In this document: positions 48,540-57,392 of the stretch, in pieces
Position numbering within the stretch: the first letter of the stretch is position 1
How the letters are laid out: the number at the start of each line of letters is the position of its first letter
From: Neisseria subflava
GTDB lineage: Bacteria > Pseudomonadota > Gammaproteobacteria > Burkholderiales > Neisseriaceae
Length of the DNA stretch: 64,000 bases
NCBI RefSeq assembly: GCF_024205745.1
Contig: NZ_CP073117.1
Location: forward strand, 1,302,001-1,366,000
Reading direction: 5' to 3'
Program-made: the position numbers and the translations under genes
The notes under the pieces: model-generated
Databases searched by the model: none
What the model saw: the letters and a program-made list of their open reading frames with translations, nothing else
What the model was told of the DNA's origin: nothing

Positions 48540-49253
48540 TTAAGCCGTCAGTCTGATTTTCATGGCGTAACGTTTTTTGCTATGCCCTGAAACAAACTGT
48601 CCGCCTCGGGCAGGGGATAAAAACGCATTGCCTTCTGCGGTTGGCTCTGCACAAGTATATTGGCCGTTTCGATCGCTCCAGAGGGCATACACAGGCAGAT
48701 TTTGGGTGCGGATATCCAGTTTCAAGCCGTCAAATGCAACGTGTGCATCCTGGTCGGAGGAAACAAATTCGGTATGGGAGATATAGTCGGCATCGTATGG
48801 CGCGCCGTTGAAATCAAATTGTGTGCCGGCGGCGGTAAAGTAGGGGTGGAATCCCGGGGATGTGCGGACGGGCGATTCGCCGTAATTGCAGACGGTTAGG
48901 GTGGCGATGGCTTCATTTTCGTTAGGCAGGCTGTAATCGAGCAACCATTCGACGTGTTCATAGCCTTTTTCTGTACTGATTAATTTCAAGCCGATATCCG
49001 ATTCATTTTGATGGCGGATTTCCCAGTCTGAAGTTCTACCGAAACCATGTTGGGCCAGATGATTTTTGCTGTCAGGTCCGAATTGGGGTAAGCAGACGTG
49101 CATGCCGCCGCGTAATTTTGTGTCATCGCCCACTTGAACGCTGGTTTTCGGAAATAAGACTTCCCGTCCTTTTAAAATCAGAGAATCAATGTATCCGCCC
49201 ATTGTATTGACTTGCATAGTGGCTGATTGGTTGCGTAGTATGATTTCAGACAT
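48540..49253 (-). CDS. Aldose 1-epimerase-like hexose(-6-phosphate) mutarotase
   Basis: A 237-aa protein of the galactose mutarotase-like fold. It lacks a signal peptide. GGMHVCLPQFGPD, GFGRTSDWEIR and SPGFHPYFTAAGTQFDFNG hold the two His that act in the family. It is shorter than GalM and closer to the YeaD group acting on hexose-6-phosphates, which equilibrates the anomers. No sugar pathway genes are adjacent, so the substrate is open. It is divergent from dnaX. Confidence 0.8.
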   Translation of the reverse strand: MSEIILRNQSATMQVNTMGGYIDSLILKGREVLFPKTSVQVGDDTKLRGGMHVCLPQFGPDSKNHLAQHGFGRTSDWEIRHQNESDIGLKLISTEKGYEHVEWLLDYSLPNENEAIATLTVCNYGESPVRTSPGFHPYFTAAGTQFDFNGAPYDADYISHTEFVSSDQDAHVAFDGLKLDIRTQNLPVYALWSDRNGQYTCAEPTAEGNAFLSPARGGQFVSGHSKKRYAMKIRLTA

Positions 49254-49341
49254 AATGATTCAAGCTTCAAATTGTTTATCATTTATGTAGCATTCTAACA
49301 TTGCGATGACATGCTGTCGCTGTCGGTTTGATAGAAAATCC

Positions 49342-49369
49342 TTAATAAAAATCAAAAAAATGCTAGAAT
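49342..49369 (+). promoter_or_regulatory. Candidate dnaX promoter
   Basis: TTAATA (49342-49347) and TAGAAT (49364-49369) are 16 bp apart. A DUS hairpin (49384-49424) would then lie inside the dnaX leader. Confidence 0.4.
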
Positions 49370-49383
49370 ATATGCCATTTTCT

Positions 49384-49424
49384 GAGGCCGTCTGAAGAGC
49401 GGATAATTCTTTTCAGACGGCCTT
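49384..49424. repeat. DUS inverted pair in the dnaX 5' region
   Basis: GAGGCCGTCTGAA and TTTCAGACGGCCTT flank a 14-base loop, 28 bases before the dnaX start and downstream of its likely promoter. Its position is not that of a terminator for either divergent gene. Confidence 0.65.
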
Positions 49425-49451
49425 CCGATTTATTTCCCGTAGAGAAACAAC

Positions 49452-51452
49452 ATGGCTTATCAAGTTCTTGCACGAAAATGGCGTCCGAAAACCTTTGCCG
49501 ATTTGGTCGGTCAGGAACACGTCGTCAAAGCCCTGCGCAACGCGCTGGACGAAGGCCGTCTGCACCATGCCTATCTGCTGACAGGGACGCGCGGTGTGGG
49601 CAAGACCACGATTGCCAGGATTTTGGCCAAGAGCTTGAACTGCGAAAATGCCGTGCATGGCGAGCCATGCGGTCAGTGTGAAAGCTGTACGCAAATCGAC
49701 AGCGGCCGTTATGTGGATTTATTGGAAATCGACGCGGCATCGAATACCGGTATCGACAATATCCGCGAAGTGTTGGAAAACGCGCAATACGCGCCGACTG
49801 CGGGTAAATACAAAGTCTATATCATCGACGAAGTGCATATGCTTTCCAAAAGCGCGTTCAATGCCATGCTGAAGACTTTGGAAGAGCCGCCTGAACACGT
49901 TAAATTCATTTTGGCGACCACCGATCCGCACAAAGTCCCCATTACTGTATTGAGCCGCTGTTTGCAGTTTGTTTTACGCAACATGACAACCCAACAGGTT
50001 GCCGAGCATTTGGCACATGTATTGGACCGTGAAAATGTACCTTATCAGCCGCAGGCCTTGCAGCTTTTAGGACGTGCCGCCGCCGGTTCGATGCGCGATG
50101 CGTTGAGTCTTTTGGATCAGGCGATTGCCATGGGTTCGGGTAAAGTGGCCGAACAAGATGTCCGTCAGATGATCGGAGCGGTCGATAAACGATATTTGTT
50201 TGAATTGCTTGAAGGAATCATCAATCAAAATGGTGAGGCCTTGTTGGAAAAAGCTCAGGAAATGTCCGCCAGAGCGATTGGTTTTGACAGCGCATTGGCA
50301 GAATTGGCCATGCTGTTGCAACGTTTGGCTTTGATTCAAACCATTCCTTCCGCCTTAGCGAATGACGACCCTGAACGTGAAACTTTGCTGCGATTAAGTC
50401 AGGCTTTGAGTGGCGAGCAGATTCAGCTTTATTATCAATGTGCTATTCATGGCAAACAGGATTTGCCGCTGGCTCCGGACGAGTATGCCGGTTTTGTCAT
50501 GACGCTTTTGCGCATGCTTGCATTTGCGCCGTTGGCTGCTTCGGGTTGCGATACGCAAAGTCAAATTGAACACACGGATTTGCATTCCGACCATCAGAAA
50601 GCTGAGGCCGAAAAAAAGCCTTTTCAGCTGCCGAAATCTGAGCCGATAGCAGCACCGGCGATTGAGAAAGAGGCCGTTCCGAGCAAACAGGATATCGTTG
50701 AAAGGCCGTCTGAAGAAACTATTCAGTCTGTTCAACAACAGGCGGATGTACCGCCTTGGGAGGAAATGCCGAGCCAAGTATTGGACGAAACGCCTCAAAC
50801 ACAAACGGCGCAAATACAAGAAACTGCGGAGCCATTGCCTGTTGCAAAAGTTCAGACGGCCTCTGAGCCGGAAGAATATCCGCACATGGATGAGGAAATT
50901 CCACCTCCGTATTTTGATGAAGCATATACATATGAAGATTCACACCGTGCTGATGTGATGGAAGTGCCGCAGCCGGTTGCGTCTGCTGAGCCTGAAGAAG
51001 AGGAGGGGGATGAAGAAGAGCTTCAGTTCGCTCCTTTGCCTGAGTTTAAAACAGAGAATTGGCACAGCATCATCGAACGCTTCGCCCGTAAGTTAGGCGC
51101 GGCGCAGATGTTGGCGCAAAATGCGGCATGGACGAGTTATGATGCGGAGGCAGGGTTAATCATGCTGTCGTTGACGGATGAGGCCAAAGCGACTGCCAAT
51201 AAAGAGCGCTTGGATAAAATCTGCCAGACGTTGAGCGAGGCTTACCATCTTGGCAATTTAAGGCTGCAAACCGAGCCTTGGCAGGATGATAAAGGCTGGG
51301 AAACGCCGGTTATGCGCCGCAAACGTATTCAAGAAGAAGGGCGGCAGCAGGCGCAAGATTTGCTGGAAGCGGATACAACGGCGCAGAAAATCTTGCAAAC
51401 CTTTGAAGCACAATGGCTGCCGGATTCTTTAGAGTTGGCAGGACATTCTTAA
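49452..51452 (+). CDS. dnaX: DNA polymerase III subunits tau/gamma
   Basis: DnaX is the ATPase of the clamp loader; the full-length tau form also tethers polymerase cores and DnaB. The 666-aa protein shows YQVLARKWRPKTFADLVGQEHV, Walker A GTRGVGKTTIAR, the zinc module CENAVHGEPCGQCESC, Walker B with IIDEVHML, and the sensor region VLSRCLQF. Residues about 370-530 are an acidic Pro/Glu/Gln-rich linker, and a C-terminal tau domain follows (WHSIIERFARKLGAAQMLAQNAAW). At 50612-50618 the linker contains the heptamer A-AAA-AAG, identical to the E. coli dnaX slippery site. Two DUS cores lie in the linker. Confidence 0.96.
   Translation: MAYQVLARKWRPKTFADLVGQEHVVKALRNALDEGRLHHAYLLTGTRGVGKTTIARILAKSLNCENAVHGEPCGQCESCTQIDSGRYVDLLEIDAASNTGIDNIREVLENAQYAPTAGKYKVYIIDEVHMLSKSAFNAMLKTLEEPPEHVKFILATTDPHKVPITVLSRCLQFVLRNMTTQQVAEHLAHVLDRENVPYQPQALQLLGRAAAGSMRDALSLLDQAIAMGSGKVAEQDVRQMIGAVDKRYLFELLEGIINQNGEALLEKAQEMSARAIGFDSALAELAMLLQRLALIQTIPSALANDDPERETLLRLSQALSGEQIQLYYQCAIHGKQDLPLAPDEYAGFVMTLLRMLAFAPLAASGCDTQSQIEHTDLHSDHQKAEAEKKPFQLPKSEPIAAPAIEKEAVPSKQDIVERPSEETIQSVQQQADVPPWEEMPSQVLDETPQTQTAQIQETAEPLPVAKVQTASEPEEYPHMDEEIPPPYFDEAYTYEDSHRADVMEVPQPVASAEPEEEEGDEEELQFAPLPEFKTENWHSIIERFARKLGAAQMLAQNAAWTSYDAEAGLIMLSLTDEAKATANKERLDKICQTLSEAYHLGNLRLQTEPWQDDKGWETPVMRRKRIQEEGRQQAQDLLEADTTAQKILQTFEAQWLPDSLELAGHS
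50612..50641 (+). other. Candidate -1 programmed frameshift site in dnaX
   Basis: In the dnaX frame the codons GAA AAA AAG (50610-50618) form the heptamer A AAA AAG. A -1 slip would read AFSAAEI and stop at TGA 50639-50641, giving a gamma-like product of about 396 aa that keeps the whole clamp-loader ATPase. GAGG (50604-50607) lies just upstream, and a weak stem GCTGC/GCAGC (50627-50631 with 50649-50653) lies downstream. Use of the site is inferred from the E. coli precedent. Confidence 0.55.
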
Positions 51453-51466
51453 AATACTGATATACA

Positions 51467-51503
51467 AGGCCGTCTGAAAGGCAATAGCGTTTTTCAGACG
51501 GCA
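51467..51503 (+). terminator. DUS inverted repeat between dnaX and ybaB
   Basis: AAGGCCGTCTGAAA and TTTTTCAGACGGCAT pair around a short loop. No T run follows, so it may be only a partial stop before ybaB. Confidence 0.6.
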
Positions 51504-51542
51504 TGAGTGAAACCCATTTATTCAAACCCATAGGAGTAAAAC

Positions 51543-51878
51543 ATGTTCGGAAAAGCCGGATTAGGCGGCCTGATGAAACAGGCTCAACAAATGCAGGAAA
51601 ACATGAAAAAAGCACAAGCCAAGCTGGCTGAAACTGAAGTTGAAGGCGAAGCAGGCAATGGTTTGGTGAAAGTTGTGATGACGTGTTCGCACGTTGTCCG
51701 CAAACTTGAAATCAGCCCTGATTTGATTCAAGAAGCCGCTGACGACAAAGAAATGCTGGAAGATTTGGTATTGGCCGCCATCAATGCCGCTTCTGAAAAA
51801 GCCGAAGAAACGACCAATAAAACCATGGGTGCGTTTACCCAAGGCCTGCCTGCAGGCATGGGCGATTTCTTCCGTTAA
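51543..51878 (+). CDS. YbaB/EbfC-family nucleoid-associated protein
   Basis: A 111-aa dimeric DNA-binding protein. [47 protein letters not shown] is the family signature, and [34 protein letters not shown] is the C-terminal part. TAGGAG lies 9 bases upstream. The pairing dnaX-ybaB is widely conserved; recR, which often follows, is not present here. Confidence 0.94.
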   Translation: MFGKAGLGGLMKQAQQMQENMKKAQAKLAETEVEGEAGNGLVKVVMTCSHVVRKLEISPDLIQEAADDKEMLEDLVLAAINAASEKAEETTNKTMGAFTQGLPAGMGDFFR

Positions 51879-51900
51879 ACCCACGCAGCAAAGCAAACAA

Positions 51901-51942
51901 AGGTCGTCTGAAACGCCAAAAATCAGTTTCAGACGGCCTTCG
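51901..51942 (+). terminator. DUS inverted-repeat terminator of ybaB
   Basis: AGGTCGTCTGAAAC and GTTTCAGACGGCCTT form the stem. The left arm carries the T variant (GTCGTCTGAA). Confidence 0.75.
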
Positions 51943-52065
51943 TATTATCTGTTTTGCAGATTGAAATCAACATATCGGCAGTTATTCCGCCGCAGGCATA
52001 TTGAGTGTTTATTGCATTCAAATCCGCTCAATCAATATTAAAAACCAACCGATACACCAAACAAA

Positions 52066-52632
52066 ATGAAACCGTCCCTTCCCATCCGCTCACTTCTTTT
52101 AAGTTGTATGTTTACCGCAGCAAGCGCAAACAGCTTTGCCGCCGAAACCGTCATTATTTCTCCGGATAAACAGTTCAGCGTTAAAAAAGTCTGCAACCAC
52201 AAAACCAAAGAATGCTCTTTCTTTGCAGGCAAAAAAGCCATCGAGAAAAATCTTCCCGAAGACAGGACTAGCCATGAGTGGCTTGGCAATACCTTCGTAT
52301 TAAGGACTAGCTTAGGATCGTATGATTCCTACACCACCTTCGCCGACCGTACCCACAAGCCCCATACGCTTTCCTCAGTCATCGCCACCGACAGCAAAAC
52401 GCAATGCGCTGTGACCGCAGGTAATAAAGGCGTGTCGTTCTACTCGCTGTTTCGCGACAAACCCGTCAAATTCATTGCTGCAAATGACAAAAAATTCAGT
52501 TTTCCCCAAGATGTTGTCTCGTTGGAATCCGTCATCGAAGCAGAATTCAAAGGCAAGAAAGTCCACATGACGTATATGAACAAAGCCGAACGCCATGTCT
52601 CGGTCGTTTTAGACAATCCGTGTGTGAAATAA
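52066..52632 (+). CDS. Unrecognised exported protein, 188 aa
   Basis: I do not recognise this protein. It begins with a Sec signal peptide (KPSLPIRSLLLSCMFTAASANSFA, cleavage near AA-ET). The mature part has four Cys (VCNHKTKEC, TQCAV, NPCVK) suited to two disulfides and has no membrane helix, so it is probably periplasmic or secreted. It is rich in Lys, Ser and Thr. The ATG has no good ribosome site. It stands alone between ybaB and tRNA-Asn and ends in a strong non-DUS terminator. Confidence 0.75.
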   Translation: MKPSLPIRSLLLSCMFTAASANSFAAETVIISPDKQFSVKKVCNHKTKECSFFAGKKAIEKNLPEDRTSHEWLGNTFVLRTSLGSYDSYTTFADRTHKPHTLSSVIATDSKTQCAVTAGNKGVSFYSLFRDKPVKFIAANDKKFSFPQDVVSLESVIEAEFKGKKVHMTYMNKAERHVSVVLDNPCVK

Positions 52633-52688
52633 TGTGCCAAATTTGATGAACAAGACCATCTGAAAAGATGCCGTTCATTCAAAAAACG

Positions 52689-52730
52689 AAACAGCCCGAA
52701 ACCTGACTGAAAAAAGGTTTCGGGCTGTTT
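52689..52730 (+). terminator. Strong intrinsic terminator after the exported protein
   Basis: AACAGCCCGAAACCT pairs with AGGTTTCGGGCTGTTT over 15 bp around a short A-rich loop. Confidence 0.88.
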
Positions 52731-52787
52731 GCACCTGTTCGCCAGACGAAGTGGGTAGGACGAAAGGCGTGCCAGTTTGGCGGATAG

Positions 52788-52805
52788 AGACTTTTGCAAA
52801 GGTCT
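52788..52805 (-). repeat. IS-end remnant
   Basis: AGACTTTTGCAAAGGTCT shares 14 contiguous bases (TTTTGCAAAGGTCT) with the right terminal repeat of the IS at 3911-5127. No transposase is nearby. It looks like a solo end or an excision scar. Confidence 0.45.
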
Positions 52806-52857
52806 TATGAGGATTCAGGGCTTTCTTTGGGACAGAACAATCGTTCCTTATTGATGT

Positions 52858-52889
52858 AAAAAAGCCTGAACAGAAGTTCAGGCTTTTTA
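52858..52889 (-). terminator. Terminator of tRNA-Asn
   Basis: AAAAAAGCCTGAAC and GTTCAGGCTTTTT form a stem with a 4-base loop. On the minus strand it follows the tRNA by five bases and ends in a T run. Confidence 0.85.
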
Positions 52890-52893
52890 AATT

Positions 52894-52969
52894 TGGCTCC
52901 CCGACCTGGGCTCGAACCAGGGACCTGCGGATTAACAGTCCGTCGCTCTACCGACTGAGCTATCGGGGA
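52894..52969 (-). tRNA. tRNA-Asn (anticodon GTT)
   Basis: On the minus strand TCCCCGA pairs with TCGGGGA, the anticodon loop is CTGTTAA, the T-arm GGTTCGAGCCC is present and CCA is encoded. Length 76 bases. Confidence 0.96.
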
Positions 52970-53108
52970 ATGGGGCGTATTATAATGGCTGGAAAAAATG
53001 TGTCAATCAATATTTTTAAGAAAATGGTGCAAAATATTTCAAATGTTTGAATGTTAAAAATATTTTGTAATCAAGTTTCACATGCTTTCCAGCCGTTTCA
53101 GACGGCCT

Positions 53109-53600
53109 TTAGTATTTGGCGTTAACCAATTTGCCGTTTTGGAACACTTGCTGCTGCATCACGGTGCCGTTGTAGGCGTAAGTGGTTAACGAGCCGTTGC
53201 TTGGCGTGGCGCGGAACTGCATCAGCTGGCTGCGGCTGAGGACGTAGGGGTCTGTGCGTTTTTGGCTGTTGTCGCTGTAAAAGTCTTGGACGACATATTC
53301 GTTGTTGCGTTTGCTGATCAGTTGGCGATGGAAGCCGCCTTTGACTGCGCTGTTGCTGGGTGTGCCGTGCGCATCAAAATAGGTTACGATTTGTTCTTCT
53401 GTGATGCGGATGCCGTCCGAATCTGTGTCTTTGGTGGTTTTGGTTTTGTCCAAGCCGACAGGGATGTTGATGGATGTACCCAAGCCGACATGGCGGCCGA
53501 TGCTGGTGCCGACGCCTAAGCCGACGGAAACGCCGGGTGTACCGACTGTACATGCGCTGAGTGAAGCGGCCAAAAGGGCAGGTAAGAGAACTTTTTTCAT
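53109..53600 (-). CDS. Unrecognised lipoprotein, 163 aa
   Basis: I do not recognise the function. The signal peptide MKKVLLPALLAASLSAC ends in a lipobox, so Cys17 should be lipidated. It is followed by a Gly-rich stretch with alternating hydrophobic residues (GVSVGLGVGTSIGRHVGLGTS), then a charged region (TKTTKDTDSDGIRITEEQIV) and a polar C terminus. This layout is found in many small neisserial surface or periplasmic lipoproteins. A single DUS follows the stop. It is divergent from dapF. Confidence 0.75.
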   Translation of the reverse strand: MKKVLLPALLAASLSACTVGTPGVSVGLGVGTSIGRHVGLGTSINIPVGLDKTKTTKDTDSDGIRITEEQIVTYFDAHGTPSNSAVKGGFHRQLISKRNNEYVVQDFYSDNSQKRTDPYVLSRSQLMQFRATPSNGSLTTYAYNGTVMQQQVFQNGKLVNAKY

Positions 53601-53780
53601 AATGTGTATCCTTGTAATAAGAAATGTTTGTAATGTGGGAAGTATAGTATTTTTGTAGGGTGGCTGGTGTTAGTATTGGTAAAAGGGCGCAATGCCGTCT
53701 GAAAAACAAGATAGAAACGGATATATCATTCTGGTGTAGAATGTGCCGAAATAATGATTTAATAAGAATGTGAATGAATA

Positions 53781-54632
53781 ATGAAAACTTTGAAATTTAC
53801 GAAGATGCACGGCTTGGGCAATGATTTTATGGTGGTCAATGCCATCAACCAGGACTTTGATCCGTTGGCTGCGCCGCTTGCCCAATGGGCGGACCGTTAT
53901 CGCGGCGTGGGTTTTGATCAGTTTTTGGTAGTGGAGAAGCCTTCTTCTGATGCGGTCGATTTTCGGTACCGCATTTTCAATGCCGATGGTCGGGAAGTAG
54001 AGCAGTGCGGCAATGGCGCGCGTTGTTTTGCGCGTTTTGTCGCGGATAAGGGTTTGACGGATAAAACGGAAATCTTGGTCGAAACGGCCAAAGGGATTAT
54101 TGTGCCGAAGCTGTTGGATAACGGTTTGGTTACTGTCAATATGGGTAAACCGCGTTTCATGCCGTCTGAAATTCCGTTTGTGCCTGCACATGGTGAAAAT
54201 AAAGATGCGCTGACACATATTGTCTTGGTCGGTTTGGAGTCTGTACCGGTAAGCTGCGTGAATATGGGTAATCCGCATGCAGTGATTTTGGTTGATGATG
54301 TTGAGACGGCGCCGGTAGAGCATTGGGGCGGCGCTATTGAATCGCACCAGCAGTTTCCTGAACGGGTCAATGTCGGCTTTTTGCAGGTCGAAGATAAATT
54401 GTCAGTCCGCCTGCGCGTGTTTGAACGCGGAGTGGGGGAAACTCAGGCTTGCGGCACCGGAGCGTGTGCGGCCGTGGTGGCCGGCGTGCGTAATGGCTTG
54501 CTGAAAGCGGGTGCGCCTGTGCGTGTTACTCTGCCTGGCGGCGAATTGTTTATCAGTTGGGAAGACGGTGGTGATGTGCAAATGACCGGCCCTGCTGAAA
54601 CCGTTTTTGAAGGCGAGTTGCAGTATTCATGA
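53781..54632 (+). CDS. dapF: Diaminopimelate epimerase
   Basis: DapF converts LL- to meso-diaminopimelate for lysine and peptidoglycan synthesis. The 283-aa protein has the two catalytic cysteines in [13 protein letters not shown] and [13 protein letters not shown], and the family opening [19 protein letters not shown]. An AT-type DUS (ATGCCGTCTGAA) lies inside near 54160, and another lies upstream at 53692-53703. The stop overlaps the start of the next gene (ATGA), which implies co-translation. Confidence 0.96.
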   Translation: MKTLKFTKMHGLGNDFMVVNAINQDFDPLAAPLAQWADRYRGVGFDQFLVVEKPSSDAVDFRYRIFNADGREVEQCGNGARCFARFVADKGLTDKTEILVETAKGIIVPKLLDNGLVTVNMGKPRFMPSEIPFVPAHGENKDALTHIVLVGLESVPVSCVNMGNPHAVILVDDVETAPVEHWGGAIESHQQFPERVNVGFLQVEDKLSVRLRVFERGVGETQACGTGACAAVVAGVRNGLLKAGAPVRVTLPGGELFISWEDGGDVQMTGPAETVFEGELQYS

Positions 54633-55231
54633 TGGTTTCTTTGGATTTTTGGTTTGCCGTCGCGTATGCTGCGGTATCGTTGGCATTTATTTTTCGCGCG
54701 CAGCGGTTTCAATGGCTTTGGGCTGCGGTGTTGTTGTGGCTGGGGATTTCGGCACTAGGCGCGCGCTTGTTGCCCGGAATGTGGGGCTTTACGCATACAG
54801 GCCCTTTGTTTATCCCTCATTTTTATCTGACAATCGCCAGTATTTTTTTCTTTATCGATGACTGCAGTAAAACGGAAGACAAAAAGTTTTGGTCGGCAGG
54901 CGAATATGCCGGTTTGACCTTATTTGCGGTTTCCAATGTTGTCATGACTTTGGCTTTTGTTTTCTTGGCAGGCGTGGTTTATTTCATCTTGCCATTGGCA
55001 GGCGCGGTTTTTGCATGGGCGGCCTTGCTGAAAATTTATGCCTTGAAACCGATTTATTGGTTTGTTTTGCAGGGCGTGTTGATGCTGGTGTTTTATCTGC
55101 ACCGCGTGGTCGTGTGCAGGCAGTCGGCGGCTTTGTTTAGTGCTACTCAGCTGCAAATGGGTTGGTTGGTTGCGGTTGTCATGCAGGCTGTGGTTGCCAT
55201 GGCTTTGATTTTTGAACGGGGCGGATATTAA
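54629..55231 (+). CDS. Unrecognised polytopic membrane protein, 200 aa
   Basis: The protein has about six hydrophobic helices ([109 protein letters not shown]). I do not recognise its family. The start overlaps the dapF stop by four bases, so it is almost certainly translated with dapF, though a functional link is not known. A second ATG follows at once (54632). No soluble domain is present. Confidence 0.78.
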   Translation: MMVSLDFWFAVAYAAVSLAFIFRAQRFQWLWAAVLLWLGISALGARLLPGMWGFTHTGPLFIPHFYLTIASIFFFIDDCSKTEDKKFWSAGEYAGLTLFAVSNVVMTLAFVFLAGVVYFILPLAGAVFAWAALLKIYALKPIYWFVLQGVLMLVFYLHRVVVCRQSAALFSATQLQMGWLVAVVMQAVVAMALIFERGGY

Positions 55232-55336
55232 TTTATCCAAACTAAAAGTTATAATGAAAGAAATTTTCGATATTGGTTTTTCAGACGGCCTGAGTTTAAT
55301 ATGCAGGCTATATCACATCTAAATCTGGAGCAGGAA

Positions 55337-56269
55337 ATGAAAATTGCAAATAATATTACCGAGCTGATCGGCAACACGCCTTTGGTAAAATTGAACCGTT
55401 TGACTGAGGGTTTGAAAGCGCAAATCGCCGTTAAGCTTGAATTTTTCAATCCGGGCAGCAGCGTGAAAGACCGTATTGCCGAAGCCATGATTGAAGCGGC
55501 GGAGCAAGCCGGTAAAATCAATAAAGATACCGTTATCGTTGAGGCGACCAGCGGCAATACCGGTATCGGTTTGGCAATGGTGTGTGCGGCCCGCGGTTAT
55601 AAATTGGCGATTACTATGCCTGAAAGCATGAGTAAAGAACGCAAAATGCTGTTGCGTGCATTCGGTGCAGAGCTGATTTTGACACCGGCTGCCGAAGGTA
55701 TGGCAGGCGCTATCGCTAAAGCCCAGTCTTTGGTGGACGAACATCCAGATACTTACTTTATGCCACGCCAATTTGATAACGAGGCTAATCCTGAAGTTCA
55801 CCGCAAAACTACTGCCGAAGAAATTTGGCGTGATACAGACGGCCAAGTTGATATTTTCGTGGCCGGCGTGGGTACAGGTGGTACGATTACCGGCGTGGGC
55901 GAAGTATTGAAAAAATACAAACCCGAAGTTCAAATCGTGGCTGTTGAGCCTGAAGCTTCTCCAGTATTGAGTGGTGGTGAAAAAGGCCCGCATCCGATTC
56001 AAGGTTTGGGCGCAGGCTTTATCCCTAGCGTTTTGAATACGACTGTTTACGACAGCATTGTCAAAGTACCTAACGAAGCAGCATTTGAAACTGCGCGCGC
56101 TATGGCTGAAAAAGAAGGCATTTTGGTAGGTATTTCTTCCGGTGCCGCGGTATGGAGCGCATTGCAACTGGCTAAAAAAACTGAAAACGAAGGCAAGCTG
56201 ATTGTTGTCTTGTTGCCATCGTATGGCGAACGCTATCTTTCTACGCCTCTGTTTGCCGATTTGGCATAA
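55337..56269 (+). CDS. cysK: Cysteine synthase A (O-acetylserine sulfhydrylase)
   Basis: CysK makes cysteine from O-acetylserine and sulfide with PLP. ATG 55337 ([22 protein letters not shown]) follows CAGGA; an earlier in-frame ATG at 55301 is less likely. The 310-aa protein shows the PLP lysine in [15 protein letters not shown], the substrate loop [12 protein letters not shown], and [14 protein letters not shown] for phosphate binding. It stands alone with a DUS upstream (about 55279) and a hairpin downstream. Control by CysB cannot be judged from sequence. Confidence 0.97.
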   Translation: MKIANNITELIGNTPLVKLNRLTEGLKAQIAVKLEFFNPGSSVKDRIAEAMIEAAEQAGKINKDTVIVEATSGNTGIGLAMVCAARGYKLAITMPESMSKERKMLLRAFGAELILTPAAEGMAGAIAKAQSLVDEHPDTYFMPRQFDNEANPEVHRKTTAEEIWRDTDGQVDIFVAGVGTGGTITGVGEVLKKYKPEVQIVAVEPEASPVLSGGEKGPHPIQGLGAGFIPSVLNTTVYDSIVKVPNEAAFETARAMAEKEGILVGISSGAAVWSALQLAKKTENEGKLIVVLLPSYGERYLSTPLFADLA

Positions 56270-56284
56270 TATAGGATTGTTGTT

Positions 56285-56312
56285 AAAGGGCCGTTTTCAG
56301 ACGGCCTTTTTT
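56285..56312 (+). terminator. Terminator of cysK, built on half a DUS pair
   Basis: AAAGGGCCGT pairs with ACGGCCTTTTTT. Only the right arm is a complete DUS, and the left arm has diverged, but the stem and T run are intact. Confidence 0.75.
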
Positions 56313-56410
56313 ACGTATGGGCTTGAGATATAGTATGAAATCTGTTGTAATTCAGTTAATGAGCTTTGAATACCGTTATTCAAAAGTTGGTTTCTTCAAC
56401 GAATCATGCT

Positions 56411-56424
56411 TATAATGCGCATTA
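56411..56424 (+). promoter_or_regulatory. Promoter -10 abutting the start codon (possible leaderless mRNA)
   Basis: TATAAT (56411-56416) ends 7 bases before the ATG at 56424, where transcription would normally begin. A weak TTGGTT lies 18 bp upstream (56387-56392). There is no ribosome site before the ATG. Confidence 0.4.
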
Positions 56425-56924
56425 TGAAAAAATACATTCTTCCTATCCTTGCTGTGGCGGCACTTGCCGGTTGTGAATCGATTTATGTTCCAACATTGAA
56501 AGAAGTGCCAGTTCGACCAACCAACGTCAAGAAACCTAAGGCTGATTCACAAGTTTCAGCTACCGGTTATCATTTGGCTCCTTCGCATTGGGCAGATGTT
56601 TCCAAGATTCATGATGAAGCACGTCGCTTGAGTACACAAGTGAGCCAAGGTAGTCTGACCAAAGTTCAGGCTGCCCAATATTTGAACCGTTTCCGTATCC
56701 AACAAGTGGGACGCAACTCTGTCGATGACAGTATGTACGAAGTTTATCTGCGTTCTGCCGTTGACAGCCAACGTGGTGAAATTACTACCGAGCAATCCAA
56801 ACAGTACATCCAAGGCGCTTTGCGCGGTTGGCAGCAACGTTGGAAAAACATGGATACCAAGCCAAGCAATCCTGCATTTACCAACTTCCTGATGGAAGTT
56901 ATGGGTATGCAGCCTTTGAAATAA
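56424..56924 (+). CDS. Unrecognised lipoprotein, 166 aa
   Basis: The start at ATG 56424 gives signal peptide MKKYILPILAVAALAGC, with the lipobox Cys at 17; earlier in-frame ATGs at 56406 and 56415 overlap the -10 element. The mature part is hydrophilic, with VPTLKEVPVRPTNVKKPKAD, then a helical region (SKIHDEARRLSTQVSQGSLTKVQAAQYLNRFRIQQVG) and ITTEQSKQYIQGALRGWQQRWKNMD. I recognise it only as a conserved-looking neisserial lipoprotein. It ends in a DUS terminator. Confidence 0.78.
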   Translation: MKKYILPILAVAALAGCESIYVPTLKEVPVRPTNVKKPKADSQVSATGYHLAPSHWADVSKIHDEARRLSTQVSQGSLTKVQAAQYLNRFRIQQVGRNSVDDSMYEVYLRSAVDSQRGEITTEQSKQYIQGALRGWQQRWKNMDTKPSNPAFTNFLMEVMGMQPLK

Positions 56925-56939
56925 AAAAGTTATAAACCG

Positions 56940-56973
56940 AGAAGGCCGTCTGAATATTCAGACGGCCTTCTTC
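56940..56973. terminator. DUS inverted-repeat terminator between convergent genes
   Basis: AGAAGGCCGTCTGAATA and TATTCAGACGGCCTTCT form a nearly perfect palindrome between the lipoprotein gene and the DUF1232 gene. Confidence 0.85.
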
Positions 56974-57008
56974 TTGTATTTATATATGTGTAGTCGAACT
57001 TTATCCAA

Positions 57009-57392
57009 TTAAGAACCAAACAGCTTGTCAGCCGCTTGTTGGGCTTTTTCTTGAATATCTTCGGTCAGATAGTTTTTCATCTGAGAATAAACCAACGCAA
57101 TGACGGCAATGTCATCGCTGAAGCCAAATGGAATCAGAAGGTCGGGAATGCTGTCGATAGGGCTGAGGAAATAAACCAGTGCACCGACAATAATCATTTT
57201 AGCCCGTTTGGGCGTGTGTTCAGATTCCCAAAGGTAATAAAGTGCATAAAGTTGACGGACGACAGGTTTGCCCAGACGGCCGGCAAAGCGTCCGAGTTTT
57301 TTCATAAAGCCGGATGTGTCCAAGTTTCGACGACGGAAGGAGGGGATGTAGTCTTCCGGGTCGGGTGTGTTTTGATGAGGGGAGTGTGTCAT
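57009..57392 (-). CDS. DUF1232 (YkvA-family) membrane-associated protein
   Basis: A 127-aa protein. The DUF1232 core is AKMIIVGALVYFLSPIDSIPDLLIPFGFSDDIAVIALVYSQMKNYL, with its marked SPIDSIPD motif and one or two hydrophobic helices. The N terminus is basic. The family has no established function that I can name with confidence. It is divergent from the sdh operon, with about 460 bp between. Confidence 0.82.
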   Translation of the reverse strand: MTHSPHQNTPDPEDYIPSFRRRNLDTSGFMKKLGRFAGRLGKPVVRQLYALYYLWESEHTPKRAKMIIVGALVYFLSPIDSIPDLLIPFGFSDDIAVIALVYSQMKNYLTEDIQEKAQQAADKLFGS

